Assembly (NCBI GenBank): GCA_037176885.1
Contig: JAWWNJ010000074.1
Span: 124,001-188,000, forward strand
Origin: Favolaschia claudopus
Taxonomy: Eukaryota > Basidiomycota > Agaricomycetes > Agaricales > Mycenaceae
Direction: 5' to 3'
DNA: 64,000 nucleotides
In this document: one piece after another, positions 1 to 10,056 of the stretch
How the letters are laid out: each line of letters opens with the position of its first letter
How positions within the stretch are numbered: the stretch's first letter is position 1
The notes under the pieces: generated by a model
Told to the model about the DNA's origin: nothing
Seen by the model: only the letters and a program-made list of their open reading frames with translations
Database searches by the model: none
Made by a program: the position numbers and the translations under genes

Positions 1-177
1 GTGGAAGGAGGTGTGGGGAGGGCATGATTATTGAGGGTCTAAAGCAGCTTAGAGGGTGTTAAACAAATAGCCAAGTGCACGCATTTACCTGGAGTACCCG
101 AGACGCGTTTAATTGCGAATGGTTCTGAGTATGAGCAGGTTCTAAAGCAGATCAGATACTTAGATTAGTATTGGAAG

Positions 178-470
178 AAAAGCGACGCACCATTATCAAC
201 ATCCATCTGATTTTCCTTTGCTCTACGTTCGTTGAGCCGTCTGGCCTGTTGACCTCGAACGCGGGACCCATTCGGCGGAGGACGGGGAGGAACATTCTCA
301 TTCCGTTCTTGACGCTCGCGTTCTCTACGTCGCCGTTGAGCAGCGGAGCGGGCGGCAAAAGCGGATGAAGCTGCTGTATTATTTTCATTGTTGGCACAGG
401 GAGCAGCCAGACGGGCAGCGCTCGTATCGGGAACGGCGGCGCGGGCTGCCTTCTGCGTTGATGCGGATGT
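178..470 (-). CDS. Partial exon of a basic, low-complexity N-terminal protein region
   Basis: Reading the minus strand from about 470, one frame stays open and gives an Ala-rich then strongly basic stretch (an RRRRERERQERNE run) ending in ENQMDVDN next to a GTGCGT donor at about 199. The style (Arg/Gln-rich leader, then an MDVD acidic motif) resembles the N-terminal exons of the Plavaka-type transposase at 62182. There the basic leader is also followed by an MDVDY motif. I infer a broken N-terminal piece of such a gene. No start codon or downstream exon could be fixed, so this is a weak call. Confidence 0.3.
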
Positions 471-1639
471 CTCTCAAAACTTGGCGCTCAGCTTGATGAT
501 GGCGGCGAGGGGTGGAAGGAGGAGTTGGAAGATTCCTAGATGATTAGTTTAGCAGCACACTTAGTACAGAGCGCGAAGGACGCACATTTGACTTGAGGTA
601 GATTTGGCGGCGAAATTTGCAGGAGGTTGGCTCAGATTTTCACACAGAGTGGAGGTTAGAAAGTAACGATATATTCATCTTGTAGTCTACGGAGCGGCGG
701 CGGCGTCATAACGGTCGGCAAACGTGTTGAGCAGAGCGGACAGTGGTGGAGCGTGGAGCGAAAGGTTGAGGCAGTGTCTCGGATGCCAGATGTTTGGCGG
801 CGACCTCCGGCATGCAAAATCTCACCATCTCAACAGTACGCTCCACTCTGACATTTACAGCGCTTTTAGAAACTATGCGGAAAACGTAAAAAATTCTCAG
901 CGTGGCTGTGCAGGACCCGGGAACTCCTCGCTTAGTTTCTCTCTCCTCCTACCGTCTTTCTCGCCATATTATGAACAGTATCCTTGGTAGTCTCTTAAGA
1001 TAGACTTCCCAGCAACGCACTCCGCCCACTTTTCGGATTGAAGCGCACGAAATTCCGCAAGAACTCGCCACTCGGAGGAGATTTTGGAAGTTTTGAATAC
1101 GGCTCACGTAGGCCCATGTACGTCGTTCTGCATGGTTAGTTATGCTGCATATTGTCGCGGATGCCCATTGAAACTTCCCTTGCTTCATCTAACACTTTGT
1201 TGCGGCTTCCAAGAGGGGTCTTTCCCGGGGTACTGTTAGATTCTACCCAGGCGGCCCACTCCCAAGCCTTCCATCACGTCTGGGGATGGTCATTCAAGTG
1301 TGCAATGATGAGCAGATACATTCAAGCATATTTTTGACCCTTCTCGTAGCTGGGGGACTTCAACAGTGGAAGCTAGCGGACCCCTACTTTCCACGAGGCA
1401 TAGGCCCAGAGAAACTGGCAGAGAAGGTTCCCTGTAGCATACAGAGTACTAGTATGATAGCGGACAAAACTTGATATCAAGCCGCATGTTTGGCTGAAAT
1501 TTCTCAAGATTCAAAATTTACAAGGAACTTAGGGTATATGTTTATAGGCAAAATTTTCGTTTCAGAGCATATTACGTAACCCTAGGCTAGGGTTAAGAAA
1601 GCGCGAAATTTCGGGCAAAAATTTCAAAAGTTTGTGTAC
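471..1639. other. No recognisable gene
   Basis: Both strands were read and only short overlapping frames without coherent amino-acid composition were found. There are no clear inverted or direct repeats. It is probably degraded transposon or intergenic sequence between the fragment at 178-470 and the DDE transposase. Confidence 0.5.
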
Positions 1640-3600
1640 CTATCTCGACGTCTCCTTGCTCTTCCCCTTTCCCTTTACCTGCTTCTTTACCAATTTAGCC
1701 TTTACACCCCTGCTTGCCATTGCTGCAGCTCTTGCTTTCCACTCCTCCTCTGCCACACTCAAATCTTTGGCACCCACCCCTCGATGCGATCGATATTTCT
1801 TGACGGCAAACTCGGCAATCGGTCCCGTAGCCCCAAGCCGATAGACACTAGCATAGCGATCCGCCCTTCGATAGAACCGGCGGATTGTGGGAAGGGGGCA
1901 GAGCCGAAGTCCCTCGGAAACAAGTTCCTTGGCCTTTTGCCAGGTGCCGTTGGATCGTTCCCGGAACCACCGCTTCACCCACGCCCAGAAATATTCGATG
2001 GGATTCATCTCCGGGTGAAATTTCGGCAGAAAATGGCAGACCATGCCGGGTTCAGCTTCAATTAACTGTCGATGTATTAGGGGATATGTAAAATGGCACT
2101 CAAATGAAAGTTACTAATTCAAGTTGAGATTTTTGACCCGCAAAATCCGGTTGCAGTGAGAGAAGTCTTCGCATGCAGCAATCCGATGGCCGCTCATCTT
2201 CTTCATCCGTGTCGTTACCATCATCACCATATAAGTTTTCCTCTTCATCCTTCGAAGCGCCCTCGAGATGGGGTTTCCGTGATTTATGGAGCTTGCAGGC
2301 TGCACATTCACCAATGAGAGGCTTACCCAGATGGTTTTTGGTGTAACCACGCTCCGCCAGAACAATTTTCATGCCCTTCGGAAGTCCGGCAAACTCGTGA
2401 TAAGGATGATCGATGGGGAGATCCGTGTCGAACGTCATTTTCTGCGGCTTGCCGCCATGACCGTGGTATCGAGCGGAATAATAGTGTCACGCGACTTTAC
2501 CGCCGGGGCCAACATTCATTTTGGTCGCCGAAAGCGCGTCTTTTGCGAGACTTCCGTGGGCTGATGAATTGTCGAAAACCCAGTGTATGATAATCATGCT
2601 CGACTCATCGTGAACAATGACGACATGTTCAACCTCATCATCTGCAAGTTCGGGGCGGACTTCCTTCATGTCGGGCTCTGCGTAAGTGGCCCTAAACGAT
2701 TCGAAACTCTTGAGCTCGGCCAAATATTCTTTGCGGCGCTTCTTGACATCCTTCCGTTCGTGTCCATCCCAATAAACCCCCTTCGAGTGACGCTTACGGC
2801 GGTATCCGAGCTTCCATAACCATCGCTGGCAGTGGCGCACAGAGACGGTTTTCTTCTTCAAAGAGAGTGACGGCAGTAGTGTCTCATTGATGTATCGCTG
2901 GAGCAGTTTGGGATTGATCTAAGATTTCCGTGAGCATCGAAGCGAAAATAATTAATGAGACGTTACGGCGCCCGGTTCTAAAAAGATAACGCTGAAGACC
3001 CATATAGAACCCTTCGTCATCGAGGAGTCCATTTGTTTTCTCCCGTTGACCTGGATGGCTCGGCTTCAAAGTTCCATTGTTTTCGAAGAAACGGGCTTGA
3101 GCTGCAAGCACCCGTTGGAAAGCCGGACCTCTGCCGTGGTTTTTAGCAACACGAAGAGCAGCTCTGAGCCTTCCCATGCGATCCATCCACCGATAAAAAT
3201 CAACCAATGCCGCAAAAAGAACTTCGCTCCGATAGTCTTTCTGCTTCCGCGCTATCCTCAAGCAGTCTGCCGCCAGAGCCTGGAGCTCATCCGAACCAGG
3301 AGGAGCTGCGTCGTCGAGCACATCGATCCACTCCGCAACAGGAGCAGAGACGCATTTTCGGCAGCGAGGTCCGCGCTCGGCAGAAGGCGCTAAGGGGAGG
3401 TGGATGAGACCGACGAGGGGGAGAGAGTGAACGAAACGCGCACCTTTAATCAGGATATAAGGTGGCCGATGGCGTGTTGCGGAAATTGGCGTTGATTGGA
3501 GATGGTGGCGGAAACGAGCGGTTGACGGGCGAATTGACGAGGCGGAACGTCGTGGAGTGTCGAGGTGGTTGAAGCCGAGTCTCTCCGCATACGTTCCCAT
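1640..3600 (-). pseudogene. DDE-superfamily transposase, internally deleted and frameshifted
   Basis: The minus strand encodes, in order, an N-terminal block with DFYRWM-type residues, KNHGRGPAFQRVLAAQARFF and LLDDEGFYMG (about 3250-3000), and a short intron (about 2965-2922). Then come RHCQRWLWKLGYRRK and GVYWDGHER, VIVHDES (first catalytic Asp), FDNSSAHG (second Asp), a Cys-containing linker, and KFHPEMNPIEYFW (catalytic Glu) near 2000. These blocks match a DDE transposase family that is very common in Agaricomycetes. The roughly 100 residues that normally separate HDES from FDNSSAHG are missing, so there is an in-frame internal deletion. The frame shifts near 2490 and again before 2438, and a further small intron lies at about 2080-2130. 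The tail is Lys-rich (VKKQVKGKGKSKE). It is a dead copy, and no terminal repeats were identified. Confidence 0.85.
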
Positions 3601-4519
3601 CGAGTCTTGAAGCTAATTGCAAAGTATCGAGAGGGTGAGGAGCGCGTGAATCAGCGATGCAAATGATGGTCATACCGTGTCCCTCGTGCCAGTCAAAGAG
3701 AGGTGGGAGGGGATAGTTGGCAAGCTCAAAAGAATTCAAATGTTTCATCAGAGCACCCGGATGAGGCATTTGGACGCGTCTTACGGGCGCGAAGTCGCGA
3801 AGTCGATCGGAGACGTAATCAGCCTCAGAGGCCGAAATTTGGGCATTATCGGGTCGTCTCAGCGGCGTGGGACGTGTCGATAACCTGCATGAGTTGGCTT
3901 GTATCATCTTCAGGTGCATAGAGGAACGGGAAGCCGCGGGACAAGCCACAAGATGAAGGAAGAGGGAAAGGAGCGATGTGTTACATGTCACTGATGTCAC
4001 AGATCACATGACTGATGCGTCGCGTTTTTTGCCAAGTCCGAAAGTCGCGTTTCGAACGGTTCGGCCGAAAATTCTCAAAAATTCAGATAAATTCCAGAAT
4101 TATTGGTCCGCTGTGCTGGTGGGTCCCTTAACTCTCCCATGAGTATGCGGCCTGTATTTCTTCCCAACTGCGGAAATTTTCAGGATGCCAGGTTTTTGCC
4201 AGTGTCAGATTCAACAAATTGAAATCTGCCCCGAAGACACACCAACTCTGAGTTAAGCCTGGGCGCCAGATACGGTGCCCTTCATATTTTGGAGCTGTTT
4301 TAGTGGAAACTGTCGGGTCGTACAAGCTCAAGTGTCCCCGACGCGAATCAGAATCGATATGAACAGGATTCATTGATTGCTAAAATGCCGTCGATTGCCG
4401 CCTTCCTGACCATGCCCGATAATACCCCGACAGGGCCCGACCGGGATGCTATCGGGGTGCGGTCAGGTAACATAAGCCCACCCGCCACAAAGTGGTCGAC
4501 AAAGCAACGGTTAAGATTT
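3601..4519. other. Non-coding, no gene seen
   Basis: Only shadow frames are present. A short GC-rich palindromic patch at about 4407-4469 (CTGACC...GGTCAG around a CCCGATA/TATCGGG pair) resembles a similar CCCGATAA pair at 13866-13980. It may be a remnant of the same non-autonomous repeat. No transposon ends for the flanking Plavaka fragment could be fixed here. Confidence 0.4.
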
Positions 4520-6025
4520 TTAATTGCATACATGGCCTATAGCATTGAGCACGCGTAAAAACATATCACCGTCGACTACATCCACAAGATAATGAAAGTT
4601 GCGACGCGAGTTTGATGGTCCCTGAGCATGAGCCAACAATGCACCTCGGATGACAAAGTCCATGAGGAGGAAAGTCAAGTCTACCTCCTCCTCGAACACA
4701 ACACAGCCGTCCCACGAAGTTTTCGGCCGCCACTTGTTGGGCTTCATATTTTGCACAACAGCAAGATCCACAACACGACCTGAGGGCAGCTGGCAGCGAA
4801 CGAGGGATCGCAATCGAGCACATGCGACGCCCGGTTGATCAGAGTTGAAAAGGACACAATCGTACCGAGGCCCAGAATTGTACCAGTTACTGTTGCAGCG
4901 CAAAATATCCTCAGCATTGGTCCAGTCATCCTTTGACTGATACGCAATGTAGACACATTGAAATACCTCGATCTGTATGTGCGATAAGTTTGCGCAAGGA
5001 AAAAGAGAAAGAAACACTTGCCATGATCGTGTCTTCGTAAGTCAGATATTCGTCGGGAAATTGCGAGTGCAGAAATTCTCGAAGACGAGGATCAAGAGCA
5101 CGGTATATGGGATTATTTCCCCCATGTAAATCCTCGTAACTGCGGCTGTCACTATACTGCAGCGGCGAGCCAAAAATCCACTGGTTCTCCACATTTGCGG
5201 GCGAGATCCGTGATTTCGGGACACGCCGTGCGGAGCCTTGTTTGAACTGAGCAACATCGGCTTCTTGATTTGTGGCATCGGTGTCGCTGCTGGCGTCTGA
5301 CAACTCAGCCGTTTGCGAAGCGCGCCTGAAAAAATCGTCGATCAACAGGCGCGTCCGAGCGACAACCTCTTGATCCTCGTCGCGAATAGAAATCTGCTTA
5401 TTCTAAGTGTTTTCATTGGAGTAAGATTCAACATTAGCTCACCTGGGCTTCCGTGTTGCGCTTATTTGTCTGGCCATAGTGTTGTTTGACTTCTTGGTGT
5501 ATTCCTTCCCCCGTTCGAGTGGTACCGTTGCGCAGCACACCCTTCAAACGAACATCATCGAGGGCGTGTATAAGACTCAGTTAGTGTTGTTTCGGAAACT
5601 TGAAGTTCATGTCGTAGTCCTCGGAAACGCGCTTGAGATAGAACTAGTCAGCAACTCGAGCTTAAAGAAAAATGGTGGCTGTACCTTGCACCATTTTTCG
5701 TAGTCTTCTATGCATTGTTGAACAACAAGCTGTCGACTCGTCGTCATCACGCGTAAGCCAAGCAACATTCGACACTTCAACAGAGCTCGGATGCACGGTA
5801 TCAGCGTCGATTTCGGGGGGAGAATCTCGCAGAGAATATAAACAATACACTAAGAAGAAAGGGTTTCTCAGCATCTTCTTGAATTTCGTAGACAAACCAT
5901 TGCCCAAACAAAACTCTGACCTTGAGAATATCGAGATGAGTCTGGCCGTCGGTGAAATCTTTCGTAGCCAAGTCGTTGATATGTTTGAGATTTCGCCAGC
6001 GAGAGAATTTTGCCAGTGATGACTC
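4520..6025 (-). pseudogene. Plavaka/Tnp2-type transposase, C-terminal half only
   Basis: The minus strand carries the C-terminal exons of a fungal Plavaka (CACTA-related) transposase: KFSRWRNLKHINDL...FTDGQTHLDILK (about 6010-5913), CIRALLKCRMLLGLR...CIEDYEKWCK (about 5800-5690), SEDYDMNFKFPKQH, then GTTRTGEGIHQEVKQHYGQTN. The C-terminal segment holds QWIFGSPLQ and RALDPRLREFL, then after an intron FQCVYIAYQSKDDWTNAEDILRCN and LVDVVDGDMFLR, stopping at 4520. The coding blocks are joined by several short introns with normal borders and few breaks. The N-terminal half is missing. At about 6025-6070 the sequence passes directly into an oppositely oriented accessory gene, which suggests an internally deleted element. 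The family assignment rests on motif order and on similarity to the gene at 62182. Confidence 0.72.
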
Positions 6026-6075
6026 AAGGGTTGTGGTTTGTGCAATCGCCAAAGAAAGTGTTGGGTGCCGTCGAG

Positions 6076-7124
6076 AACGCGTCCTATAACGAAAAGAATC
6101 GTTTCGACAACATGCGTACAAAGATGCAGGGTAAATTGCGCGCTGTCCTCGAGGTTCTTCCAGAAGAGCTGCATGGAGATGTTGGCAAATCGTGGCTGGT
6201 GCATACGGTACGCGCCAAGATAAAATCTTCGCAAAAAAACTGACAAGTCGTTTCAGTTCAACAAGGCGATGGATAGACAGCGGTCAAATACCTCCAGTCG
6301 TCTTCGTAACGATATTGGAGCTGTCTTCGTTGCCCATCTACACCCCCGCGTTGGCGATGCTTTGGACATTCAAGATATGGCGCTCCGTGCTGGGTACGCC
6401 GACCTCATTGGCGGGAAGAAGGACGACTCCGGCAAAATGACATTTCATCCATTTGATGCACCCGCCTTGCATAGCGACGGCGCGGACCGCCTCAACGTCG
6501 AAACATTCCTGATAAACAAGCTTGTCATGCATGTATGTATCACGAACTTGTGGCGCGAGTTGTGAAACTTACATTCGCAGGTCGCTGCCGCTGTCATTTA
6601 TGGGAAGAAAAAACCTATCAAGATGGCGACCAACAAGCCATGCGTTTCCGGGCCCCGTTGCATGCAACAGATGCACAATATCTCGAACTCCACACCAGGC
6701 TTTGTTGCCTGCGCAGGTGCTCTTGTGAGTTCGAATACTTTGACAGCCGAGCTTTCACTTACTTCTATGCGAGACGCCTTGGGCCCTGTCGATGGACGTC
6801 GAGCTCAAGAAGAAAGGTCAGCAAACAGGAATTAATTGGTACTCATGCTACGAGTCGTACCTGCGTTACCTTCTCGAAGGGCTTCGCAATCGCTCCAAGC
6901 CCGTTCTCGCACTTTTCAGAGAGTGGGACGCGGAGCTTTTCCCGGACAGTGAAATGAGTCTTGGGGATGTCAGAGTCACGAATGGCGCTGCCGGTGGTGA
7001 CGAGCTGGATGCTGCGTTGGATGCGATCAGAAATGCCGAGGTCGAGGAGGAGGAGGACGTTGACATGGACAATGCGGGGGATGGCGAGACCGGCGACGGC
7101 GAGGAGAGTGGTGATGACCAGTAA
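6076..7124 (+). pseudogene. Type A accessory gene, N-terminally truncated
   Basis: Function is unknown. Four exons are inferred: about 6076-6207, 6257-6532, 6581-6724 and 6774-7124, with GT-AG introns of 47-49 nt and matching phases. The product reads AVLEVLPEELHGDVGKSW, then KAMDRQRSNTSSRLRNDIG, NKPCVSGPRCMQQMHNIS, WALSMDVELKKKGQQTGINW, YLRYLLEGLRNRSKPVLALF and REWDAELFPDSE, ending in a long Glu/Asp tail. The same block order occurs in the complete gene at 59576-61345, where the equivalent of WALSMDVELKKKGQQTG is AIWLYSADTKFQRRGDQTD. The N-terminal coiled-coil region present in that copy is absent here, where the gene abuts the transposase remnant. I infer an accessory protein of a Plavaka element. 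Confidence 0.55.
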
Positions 7125-7188
7125 ATCACTCGAGGAATGCAATTGGAACAAAAAGAATATATTGTTTTGTATGAAAAAAACCCCGATT

Positions 7189-7917
7189 TTAGCCATTACA
7201 TCTCCTCGTTAAAACCTTTCGCTTCGTTGGGGATGGTGAGGCAATGTTCTCCTTGCCCGAGATGTAAAGCTGGGGGGATTTGGTGCCATAGATTGCAGAC
7301 CGCACAGATTCTTCGAGCTCCCGACTATTTGCATCCCGTTCCGGAGTGGGGAGACGCAAGGAGCTATGGATGAGGGGCGAGTCGATGCGACCGAGTGGGC
7401 TGTCGTTCCCAACACATGCGTCGTGATGGACGCGGAATCGCTTGGGCGGAGGAGTACTCGGTGGACTGGCAGTTGCACACCGAGTCACGGATAGTCTGGG
7501 CGCGGCTGCCGACGGGATGTAATGGATGAATTGAATTAATGGAAAGTCCTGTTACGCACCGGGCATACCGCGAATCTCGTCTCGCATGAGCTTCAACTCG
7601 CATTCCAGTTGCTTCACCGTGTCCTCCAGCACCAAAATCCGGCCGGATACGTCTTCATTTGTCGACGAGGAGACATTGGGAATCGAGGCAAGGGCTTCGC
7701 GTTGGCGGCGAGCCTTACGAGATGACTTGGCGCGTTGCGTCGCGGCGATGCGCTCAGGTTCTGAGTCCGAGACGTGTGAGATGTCTGAGGACGAGCGACG
7801 AAGGGTAACAGAGGTAGGAGACATGGAGGTGGTGTATAGGGGAGTCGGTGAGTGTCCATGGCAGCCGTCAGACCGTGTCATTTGTTTGGTCGTGCTTGGC
7901 TGTGGAGCTGACCTCAT
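7189..7917 (-). CDS. Type B accessory gene (SDSEPER motif, coiled coil)
   Basis: Two exons (7917-7560 and 7505-7189) are separated by a 54-nt intron with a GTGCGT donor and CAG acceptor. The joint is in frame (MPAAPRLSVTRC). The product has a Ser/Thr-rich N terminus, the motif HVSDSEPER, and a basic Lys/Arg stretch. A predicted coiled coil follows (ILVLEDTVKQLECELKLMRDE), then a Ser/Pro-rich tail with a GKENIASPSPTKRKVL segment. Its motif HVSDSEPER is shared exactly with a small gene at 61931-62146. Both copies lie beside a type A gene and a Plavaka transposase. It could be a DNA-binding or multimerising helper, but nothing in the sequence proves a role. Confidence 0.5.
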
Positions 7918-7958
7918 ATGTTGGAGTTCACTTGGAGTTCACTTCCTCAACCAATAAT

Positions 7959-8030
7959 GCGCGCGTGGCCGAATGGTAAGGGCTGCGTTTTCTCTTGTAC
8001 TCCACGCCGGTTCAACTCTGACTGCTCACG
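7959..8030 (+). ncRNA. tRNA-like A/B-box sequence, possible SINE head
   Basis: TGGCCGAATGG at 7966-7976 fits the pol III A box and GGTTCAACTC at 8009-8018 fits the B box, about 32 nt apart as in a tRNA. The ends do not pair into a proper acceptor stem, so it is not a functional tRNA. It may be the 5' head of a tRNA-derived SINE whose tail runs towards the DIRS terminus at 8186. Confidence 0.35.
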
Positions 8031-8185
8031 ATTGTTACGCAGACTCAATACAATTTATTACACTCTACTTCAACTCAAGTTCAATTGACATTACAACTTA
8101 TCACTTCAAAATTAAGTACTACATACAAACCTGCTTGCAACCAAGCGACTTCGGACTGAATAATAAAATTTTCTTGTTTTTCATT

Positions 8186-8300
8186 CTTGTTCTTGGTTCG
8201 TTCTTTGGTCTACAGAAGACAGAAGCACTAAGGATGGGTGTGGGCAGCGCTCGGCGCAATCCAGGTCGCAGAAGCCGATGGGGTGTCGAAGGATGAACCC
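8186..8300 (-). repeat. Ngaro/DIRS split direct repeat B2
   Basis: This 115-bp block matches 8510-8624 with one visible mismatch. It is the outermost repeat at the 3' end of the element and so marks its terminus. Confidence 0.85.
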
Positions 8301-8375
8301 CATCAGTCTGCTATGCAACTGTCTGATCTGTAGGCCAGAGAAATCTCGTCGATTAAGAGGGTAAGGGCGGGCGGG

Positions 8376-8509
8376 TGTTCAAAGCAGCTTGAGTCTGGAT
8401 TCCGTTCGGAGTGCAGGTGGTGGTTCGGAAGAAGGAGAAGCTCACCGCCACCTGTCACTCCTCTCACAAGACATCGTATCGTCACAGCTAGCTGTCACGA
8501 TACTCCCAT
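8376..8509 (-). repeat. Ngaro/DIRS split direct repeat A2
   Basis: This 134-bp block matches 13707-13840 with a single C/T difference. It lies directly against B1, the junction used in the circular-intermediate model for these elements. Confidence 0.9.
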
Positions 8510-8624
8510 CTTGTTCTTGGTTCGTTCTTTGGTCTACAGAAGACAGAAGCACTAAGGATGGGTCTGGGCAGCGCTCGGCGCAATCCAGGTCGCAGAAGCC
8601 GATGGGGTGTCGAAGGATGAACCC
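8510..8624 (-). repeat. Ngaro/DIRS split direct repeat B1
   Basis: It directly follows the recombinase ORF in element orientation and abuts A2 without a gap. It is near-identical to B2 at 8186-8300. Confidence 0.88.
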
Positions 8625-8718
8625 GAAATGAGCAGCCCAGACGAGGCGCGCCATCGGCTAACCCACAAAGAAGGCGGCGAATGCTGTGATACAATGTACT
8701 ATTCGATTCAAATTCGAT

Positions 8719-9916
8719 TTATATATTGATCTTTGCTGCGTGAGTAACGGCGATGTCCTCTAAGGAGCGCCAATACCGCAAAAAGGCGTCCGAAGACCAG
8801 CGCCCCATTGTTCTGACAACATCTGGTGCGACCCCTGCGAGTAGGAGTTCGGTTGTTCCGCCGATCCGGAAGCTATGTCCTGTAAACCGTGGGTATCCGA
8901 CACTTCCCCAAATTTCGTTACATCGCTTCAAGAACTTTGACTTCGTCAAAATGATTGGTCCGGAGGAAGAGGTAAATGAAAAGAGGGGCCATGATTTCCC
9001 GCATTTGTTGGCTGCCAAATGTGCTTCCAATGCTGACCGTGGGTCAAGAGGTGCCGATTGAGGGACTAATATCACCTCTTCTCCCGCTTTCTTCGTCTTT
9101 GTGCGAGGTAGCCATAACTTGCTCGCTGACTTGTTACGGTTGGAGCGCGAATAGTGATGGGATCGTGGGAGATCTGCGCAAGCGGGTGCGGAGGTTGAAG
9201 TCGGTAATAATTCCCCAAGACGGCATTGCCCCCAAAATGCAACACATGCCGCGGCAAATACGGCGGTGTCGCGCGGATCCGAAAGGTCGAGTCCTTGCTG
9301 TAGCGCCTGAAGCATGACTGCGTTAATAGGTGGGCGGGGAGCACGTTTGCTGGTTTCTGGTGTTAGATTCTCGACTCCGGCTAGCACATAGTGCAGCCGC
9401 GCTCCGCCTTTCCATTCGGCGTTCTGTGCCGCATGCCACGCTTTTAGTGCAGCAATTGTTACGCGCCGTTGATCCGGAATGGATGCCGGCACCAGATGCC
9501 GCAAAGGCGCAGAGCACGAACTCGTCGGCGGGGAGCTGGAAATTCGACGGAATCTTCTCGGCAGCGCAGAATGCGCGAAATCTCTCGAGTGCGTGTCCGT
9601 AGTTCGTCAAAGTTGACGAAGCCCAGCCGTGGTGCAAGGCGTGGTTAATCGCCGTGATGGCAGGGTTGGATAGGGTAAACCCCATTGGAATGGCTAGCGA
9701 ACGGCCGTGCTTGTGCCAAGGCTGGAAGATTTTGGGTACAGAATCTAGTTTGTGTCGTATGACGCGTTGGGCTGTAGGGATTTGTTTTGGTTCAGGGGTG
9801 TTTGTGGATTTTCTGTCGTCAATGGTGGGTGTTATTAACTGGGGTGCTTTACGAAAGTGTGCTGGTACGGGGCTTGCATAGAAGCCTGGTGAGAGGGATG
9901 GGTTATGGGCGCGCAT
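8719..9916 (-). pseudogene. Tyrosine recombinase of the Ngaro/DIRS element
   Basis: The protein should cut and rejoin DNA to integrate the circular cDNA. The N-terminal part (from Met at 9916) contains HHGWASSTLTNYGHALERF and LPADEFVLCAFAAS, typical of the core-binding region. The catalytic part has WGQCRLGEL (first Arg), TGHSFRIGGTTELLLAG (His-x-x-Arg box) and GRWSSDAFLRYWRS (the nucleophilic Tyr). The two halves are in different frames. A single extra base at about 9456-9460, just after GSTARN, breaks the reading frame before IAALKAWHAAQNA. All visible catalytic residues remain, so this copy is inactivated by one indel. Confidence 0.88.
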
Positions 9917-10056
9917 GGTGGTAGATGAGAAGTGTTCTTAGGGAAACATATTCAAAAACCTTGACAGCGATCGTGATTGAATAATTTGAAATATGTTGAC
10001 AGTGCGATGGCAATTACGAGCGATACAAATATGGGATAATTAAAGAACAAAGCCCT

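Noticed and set aside
5672..6019. Plus-strand ORF over the Plavaka fragment
   Set aside because: Shadow of the minus-strand transposase exons, whose motifs and introns are clear.
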